A DNA stretch of 64,000 nucleotides from Vitrella brassicaformis (taxonomy: Eukaryota > Sar > Vitrellaceae), in the NCBI GenBank assembly GCA_001179505.1, contig CDMY01000520.1, positions 62,001 through 126,000 on the forward strand, written 5' to 3'. Positions 58,667-64,000 of this stretch are shown here, one piece after another. A program made the translations under genes and the position numbers. The notes beneath the pieces are model-generated. The model searched no databases, was not told where the DNA came from, and saw only the letters and a list, made by a program, of their open reading frames with translations. Each line of letters begins with the position of its first letter. Within the stretch, counting starts at the first letter, position 1.

Positions 58667-59083
58667 TCGACATATGCATGCTTATCTGGTTGAGTGCTGC
58701 GCTGTTGGGCGTGATCGGTTGGCTGTATTGTGCATGATTCATGAATGTGTGCACCCGAATCGACTTCCTGGCTAGCTACATCGTTGTAGCGTTATTTGTC
58801 TTGTTGTTCACGAGAGGAAGGTCACACCCATGGGTGTGAACCCGTGGCTGCGTTCCCTTGCTGACCCATCCACTAGCCTTAGTACTCCTCAGTTATTTGT
58901 GAGTGACCGTCCACATTATCATCATCGTATGACTCACTCGGTCGTGTATTTGTCACTCCTAGTGCATGATGTGTCTCTGTGCTCTCGGCGACCAAACCAG
59001 GGAGTCGTACGATAGCTCAAGAGAGCCAAACCTGCCTAAACAGACAGACAGATGAGTGCGTGAGCGTTGTTCTGTGTGTGTAT

Positions 59084-59119
<36 letters not shown>

Positions 59120-59506
59120 GAGTAGTCAGAGATTCTCCAAAGCGGAGAGCTGGCAGGTCGGCAGGGACAAATTCGTGATTGGAATTCATTGTGCGTGAGT
59201 GCGTGTGACGTGGTGATGCACATTGTATGGCGCGACACACGACGGGACACACGAGACATGCATCGGGATGAGAGCACTGAATCTTCGAAGTCAACGATTG
59301 GTTCACCTGAGCGACACACCAGCATTCATTCACGAGTCAAATCAAATGAAACATAAAACGAACGCACCAAGGCTTTGCGCATTCGATCGACATTCGACAA
59401 ACTGCACACATACATTCGAAGAAGACAGGGAAAGGGCAAGACGAAACATTCCGACCCCAGCTCTAACGCGAAAAAAACGGCAAGATCTCCCTCAGCAAAG
59501 CGTCGG
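58667..59506. other. Intergenic region with palindrome and TG run
   Basis: No exon supported. Contains GCTACA-TCGT-TGTAGC near 58774, the perfect palindrome TCACACCCATGGGTGTGA (58822-58839) and a (TG)n tract near 59075-59115. It presumably holds the promoter of the FAD oxidoreductase gene. Confidence 0.5.
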
Positions 59507-61718
59507 ATGGCACCAGAAACGAAGGCCTATGCGTCTGCATCTGACGTCCTCCAAGAGGAGTGGGAGAAACTGAGCCGGCAGCTTTGCGGTCGTGTGCTGA
59601 CAGAGAAAGACAAGGCGTACGACGAGGTGGGTGGCAAACACACAATGCAAGCGCCACCAGCAGGCCCCCGCAGACACGCACAGCACAAGAAAGGGATTGT
59701 CTGTCTGTCTGCCTGCCTGTCTGTCTGCAGGCCCGGCTGCAGTGGAACTTGGACCTGCTGAAGAGGCCTTCCCACATCATCAGATGTGAGAGCGTCAGCG
59801 ACGTACAGGTGGCCGCAAAGCGGCTCCCATGATCACAGGCTCTGATTGTGTGTTGTCTGGTCTTATGGTCTATCAGCTGGCTGTCAAGTTTTGCAGGAAG
59901 CACTCCCTGGAGCCCACAGTGGCGGGCGGGCGTCACAGCCCCTACTGCTTCAAGGATGATACGGTGGCCATCGACCTGGAGGGCCTGCACGGCGTGCACG
60001 TCGACACGGACAAACGCATTGCCCACGTGCAGGGCGGGGCTCGCCTCAAGCATCTGGACAGCGAGTGTGCCATCCATGGGCTGCACGTCGTGGCGGGGCA
60101 CAACTCGACGACGGGCGTTGCGGGCTTGACGCTTGGCGGCGGAGTCGGGTACCTCAGCCCCTTCTGGGGCCTCACGGTCGACTCATTCCCGTCAGCACAA
60201 CTCGTCACGGGTGCGATACGCCTCACTGACCACAGCATAGTCTCTATGTGTGTATCCATCCACTTGTGTGTCGGTTGCTGTATCAGCTGAGGGTGAGATC
60301 GTGGAGGTGAGTGACGACCTGCACCCCGAACTGATGTGGGCGTTGCGCGGCTCCGGATGGTCCGTGAGCTGCATGTCTGCGAAGCAAGACCACCCGCCGG
60401 CACCCCTCTGGGACGAGTGTATGTGTTTGCAGGAACTATGGCATCGTGACGCGCTTTGACTTTGCCCTTCGGCCAGTCACAACCGTCTTCGCCGGCGTGG
60501 CCCAGGTCAGTATACACAGACAGACACATAGCTGGGAGAAATGCTGCACCCCCCAATGGATGTGCGTGTGTCTTTCTGTGTTTGTGGATGCAGTGGCCGC
60601 TCAGTTACGAGACCAGCTCAATGATAACCGAACTTGTTCGCGTGGTCTACGACGAGTTCACCGACCTGGCGCTGACAGTGGCCTTTGCTAACCCCGACGG
60701 GCAGCAGCCGATAGCCATCTGCCAGCCGTGTGCCCTCGATCCAGAGAAGGGCCAGCAGGACTGGGAGAGCGCCAAAGCGCGCGTCGCCCTGCCGCCACCC
60801 TTGATGGAGCAGGTGGGCACATACAAACACACACGCGCGTGGCTAGGTGGTGCTGTGAACGAGCCGTGAATCAATGGGTTTTGCTGGTTGCCGTATGCAG
60901 GTTGGTCCGAGGCCTTACCGGGAGCTGCAGGCCATGATGGAGCCGATGCAGCCGCCCAGCCACATATACGAGAAGGGGTGGCTCATCCGAGACTTCACCA
61001 CGCAGGTGGCGGACGAGGTCGTCGATGGTGGGTGAGCCCACACGGCAGCAGAGGCAGAGGACAGTCGAAGATATGCACCAAGGCAGCAGCAACCGACAGA
61101 CAGGAGGGACAGTTCTGCTGGCTTCCTTTTGTGTTGTGGTGCGTTTGGTGCAGCATTGGCTGAGAGGCCCTTCCCTGGCTGCGTAATGGCTCTGGCGCCG
61201 TTCGGCAAGGCGGTGGGCACAGACATGCATCAACGAACGCATCGGGGGGTCTGGGTCATCGACGGTGACGTGTGTGTGTCTATTGGTGTGTCGTGTCGCC
61301 AATGTGTGTTTGTGTAGGCGAATGGAGTGTCTGACGAGGCGACGGCCTTCTTCAACCGCAAGTCGCGCTTCTGGCTGCTCATCTTGGGATTCTTCCCTGA
61401 GGGCGCTGACAACCGGCAAAAGGCAATGGACTGGTCAAGAAAGGTGACCAGAATAGCACGGCACAGCCACACGAACCGCCCTGCCTGCCTCCACACGCGC
61501 ACTGTCTCTTCTGTCGGTCTGTCTGTCTGTCTGTCTGTCCGCAGGCGCACGGTGCGTTTGCCGAGTACAGCACTGGCAGGTACATCAGCGTGCTTGGCGG
61601 GATCGAGGAGGACAAAATGGACAGCATCTACGGCGCCAACCTGCAGCGCCTCCAGGAGGTCAAGCGCCAATGGGACCCTCACAACTTCTTCCACCACAAC
61701 CGCAATGTCAAGCCGTAG
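59507..61718 (+). CDS. BBE-type FAD-linked oxidoreductase, 472 aa
   Basis: Flavin oxidases of the FAD_binding_4/BBE group oxidise sugars, alkaloids or similar alcohols and amines, passing electrons to O2. Ten exons (59507-59626, 59731-59808, 59877-60210, 60287-60359, 60433-60505, 60594-60812, 60901-61027, 61154-61248, 61318-61443, 61545-61718) total 1419 nt and close in frame. Motifs: AGGRHSPYCFKDDTVAIDLE, whose His fits the covalent flavin site; GHNSTTGVAGLTLGGGVGYL; WALRGSGWNYGIVTRFDFAL; and the C-terminal BBE signature WDPHNFFHHNRNV. The second flavin-linking Cys of plant BBE enzymes is absent from the GHNSTTG segment, so single His attachment is expected, as in bacterial relatives. No signal peptide, so probably cytosolic. 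The substrate cannot be told. Exon 8's donor (61249) is inferred from frame. Confidence 0.88.
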
Positions 61719-62107
61719 CCAGACAAGCGGGGTGCGGGAGGGGAGTAGTTTTTCGTACGTTTAGGTTAGTCCTCGATGAATTCATTGAGCTCCCTCCCTG
61801 CCTGCTGGTGTCTGACCACAATGTTGTGCAGTCACTTTTATGTGAGCCAATGAGGAGAAACGAGACGGACGGCGTAGCCAGACGATGAACCATGAGATGG
61901 ATGGATGGATCGATCGGGGTCGACAAGGGTTTGGACCTGGCTGCATATCTTCATGTGTGTGAGAAAGGTTCAACAGGATGCACCCAAGTCGACTATAGGG
62001 TGAGCATCTTCAGCGCTTCAGCTGTCCTGGCTTACTCATTTCAGCTATCAACGTTCAACGGCAAACCCTCAGTCAGTCTGTTTCTGCCATCACCCCACCC
62101 CTTACTC
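61719..62107. other. 3' intergenic region before assembly gap
   Basis: No exon supported. It ends in the gap, so distance to the NOP2 gene is unknown. Confidence 0.4.
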
Positions 62108-62407
62108 NNNNNNNNNNNNNNNNNNNNNNNNNNNNNNNNNNNNNNNNNNNNNNNNNNNNNNNNNNNNNNNNNNNNNNNNNNNNNNNNNNNNNNNNNNNNN
62201 NNNNNNNNNNNNNNNNNNNNNNNNNNNNNNNNNNNNNNNNNNNNNNNNNNNNNNNNNNNNNNNNNNNNNNNNNNNNNNNNNNNNNNNNNNNNNNNNNNNN
62301 NNNNNNNNNNNNNNNNNNNNNNNNNNNNNNNNNNNNNNNNNNNNNNNNNNNNNNNNNNNNNNNNNNNNNNNNNNNNNNNNNNNNNNNNNNNNNNNNNNNN
62401 NNNNNNN
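62108..62407. other. Assembly gap (300 N)
   Basis: A run of exactly 300 N, the same length as the other gap, so probably a placeholder size. It starts 15 bp from the NOP2 stop codon, so the 3' UTR is missing. Confidence 0.98.
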
Positions 62408-62421
62408 CACCCACCACCTCC

Positions 62422-63881
62422 TCACTGGCCCGCCCCTCCGCCCTTCTTCCTCCGTTTGAATGGCGGCGAGCCCTTCCCGCCCTTCTTGGGCACCTTGCCA
62501 TGCTTCGACACACCTGACGCGTCACGCGGCCTCTCCCCATCAGAAGGTCTCTTCTTGCCCTTGGCCGCCGGTGGCTGGCCCGCAGCTGCTGCCTGTTGCT
62601 GTTGGTGCTTGCCCTTGTGTTTCTTCTTGCCCTTCTTGGCGCTCTGGGGGCCACAACACCGCAACACACACGACAAGGGATGCACACAGAGAGTGTTGGG
62701 GTGGCTCTGTGCAGACTGACCGATGGTGCGCCAGCAGCTGAAGCAGATGGTGGCGGTGGCTCCTTGTCTGGGAAGGTGAGCGGTCTCTCGAGCATGTCGG
62801 CTGTGATGTTGGATTCGTCCCACGTCTGGACCGCCTCGTTGTGCTTCCGTCGGTCCTTCTTGATGCGAGACGGGATGACGTTGGACTCCTGAAACACACA
62901 AAGGAGATGCACTCGCCACACGCGTGTGTGCGTGTGTGTGTGGGTACCTTCTTGAGTTTTGCGACGAAGAAGCCGTCCATGTTGTGCACGTGGGGGTAGT
63001 ACCTGACAGACAGACAGACGGACGACATGAGAGAGGCAGCGACTCCCACCGACACACCAATCTACCTCCTGGCGTTGTCGATGGATGGATGGAAGCGACG
63101 CTCCCGGAAACGGGTCAATCCTGCACACACGTGGCCAGCCACATTTGTTTTGTTTGTGCTCTGTGTGTGTGTGGTGTCGTGTGCGTGTGTGTGTGTGTGT
63201 GTGTGGGCGCTGACCGTGGACGCCGAAGTTGGGATCGATGGCGTCGATTGGGACCACCTTGACGTGGCGAATGTGCAAGATGTGATCCTGAGAGAGAGGA
63301 AACACGTGACCATGGATGGGTGTGTGGGGTCAGGTCTGTCCTCGTGTCTGTCGGTGCGTGTCTGACTGACCAGGACGGCCTCGTTCTCCTCCACACTCAG
63401 GGAGCACGTCGAATACCTGCACAAGCAGCCAGGACACGGCAGTGTGCGAGATACACATGCGCGTGGCTGGCTGGCTGGCTGGCTTGTTTGTTGGTAGCTG
63501 CCTTACACGATGTATCCGCCCGTCTTTGAGTTGGCGTCGACCAGGTCGACGGCCACCCGCAGCAGCTCCTTCTGCAGAACCGAATGCTCCTCGAAATCCT
63601 TCGGACCCTACAATACAAAAGACACATAGCCAACACACACACACACACAGAATGAACACACGGATGTGAGGAGGGGAAGCGTACAGACCCGTTTGACTTT
63701 GACTGAAGCGTCGCGTGCAATGATGCCAGCCCCGCTGCAGGGGGCGTCCAGCAGCACCTGCACACACACACACCAGACCGCCAACCAGCCCCAGACAGAC
63801 ACACAGGGGTGCCTCCTGGAGTGTCTGGGGTGGTGTGAGAGATTTCTCACCCGGTCCACTTTGGGCAGATGCTCAGCCAGC
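62422..63881 (-). CDS. NOP2: NOP2-type rRNA (cytosine-C5) methyltransferase, C-terminal part
   Basis: NOP2 is a nucleolar SAM-dependent enzyme that methylates large-subunit rRNA and is needed for 60S assembly. Visible exons are 63851-63881, 63689-63757, 63507-63607, 63371-63416, 63215-63287, 63066-63120, 62948-63002, 62721-62888 and 62422-62643. They are phase-compatible, and the gene continues beyond the window. Motifs in order: [19 protein letters not shown] (motif IV with one catalytic Cys), [30 protein letters not shown] (the second catalytic Cys, in STCS), [20 protein letters not shown] and [16 protein letters not shown]. The last two are diagnostic of NOP2 rather than other NSUN proteins. 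The tail is Lys-rich ([26 protein letters not shown]) and fits a nucleolar signal. The stop is at 62422-62424. The SAM-binding N-terminal part is not in the window. Confidence 0.9.
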
Positions 63882-64000
63882 CTGTCCAAAGAAGCCCAGC
63901 AGACAGGCAGCAGAAGCAGCCATACACACCACACCACTCCATGCCCCGCACCCCCGCGGGTAGGTACTCTCCCTGTGCTCACTCACTCACTCCTTCACTC

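Noticed and set aside
1-64000. tRNA, rRNA or snRNA genes
   Set aside because: I looked for tRNA B-box-like GGTTCGAATCC and for conserved rRNA/snRNA blocks and saw none; a covariance-model scan would be needed to exclude them.

Overview
The window reads as nuclear DNA of a eukaryotic microalga. Genes are split by many short GT-AG introns (mostly 60-150 nt), coding exons are GC-rich, both strands are densely used, and intergenic gaps are small. A PsbQ-like protein carries a layered presequence: signal peptide with Phe just after the predicted cleavage site, a basic/Ser-rich stretch, then a twin-Arg lumen signal. This points to photosynthesis in a secondary plastid of red-algal type. A chromerid alveolate such as Vitrella is my best guess, but that is inference. 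Two runs of exactly 300 N (28402-28701, 62108-62407) are assembly gaps.

Layout. 1-3559: the 3' part of an ERGIC-53/VIP36-type L-type lectin cargo receptor, then a 124-aa coiled-coil protein (both +). 3560-10641: a bacterial-type subtilisin-like protease (-, 11 exons, 1108 aa) bracketed by two inverted copies of a ~250-bp repeat. 10642-16204: an unrecognised single-pass membrane protein (-), a cold-shock-domain protein (+) and a 94-aa basic protein built from eight tiny exons (+). 16205-24287: a complete cytosolic-type NADH glutamate synthase (+, 19 exons, 2128 aa, every splice phase closes). 24288-28798: a gene-poor stretch with simple repeats and a gap. 28799-34504: a sodium:solute symporter (-), the PsbQ-like lumenal protein (+) and a 210-aa unknown (-). 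34989-43470: a large LRR / Cys-rich / multi-pass receptor-like protein (-). 43656-48884: two unrecognised proteins, one coiled-coil and Ser-rich (+), one charged (-). 49093-58666: a helical/coiled-coil giant (-), an F-box/LRR-like protein (+), a polytopic membrane protein (-) and a small secreted protein (+). 59507-64000: a BBE-type FAD oxidoreductase (+) and the C-terminal part of the nucleolar rRNA methyltransferase NOP2 (-).

The genes do not form an operon-like pathway. They cover nitrogen assimilation, photosynthesis, secretion, transport, signalling and rRNA modification. Recurring structural themes are divergent gene pairs sharing very short start-to-start intervals (185, 189, 190, 263 and 343 bp), CA-rich 5' and TG-rich 3' ends in many introns, and very small exons or introns. 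I joined exons by hand from splice-site and phase logic. Where the total closes in frame I say so; elsewhere the borders are approximate.
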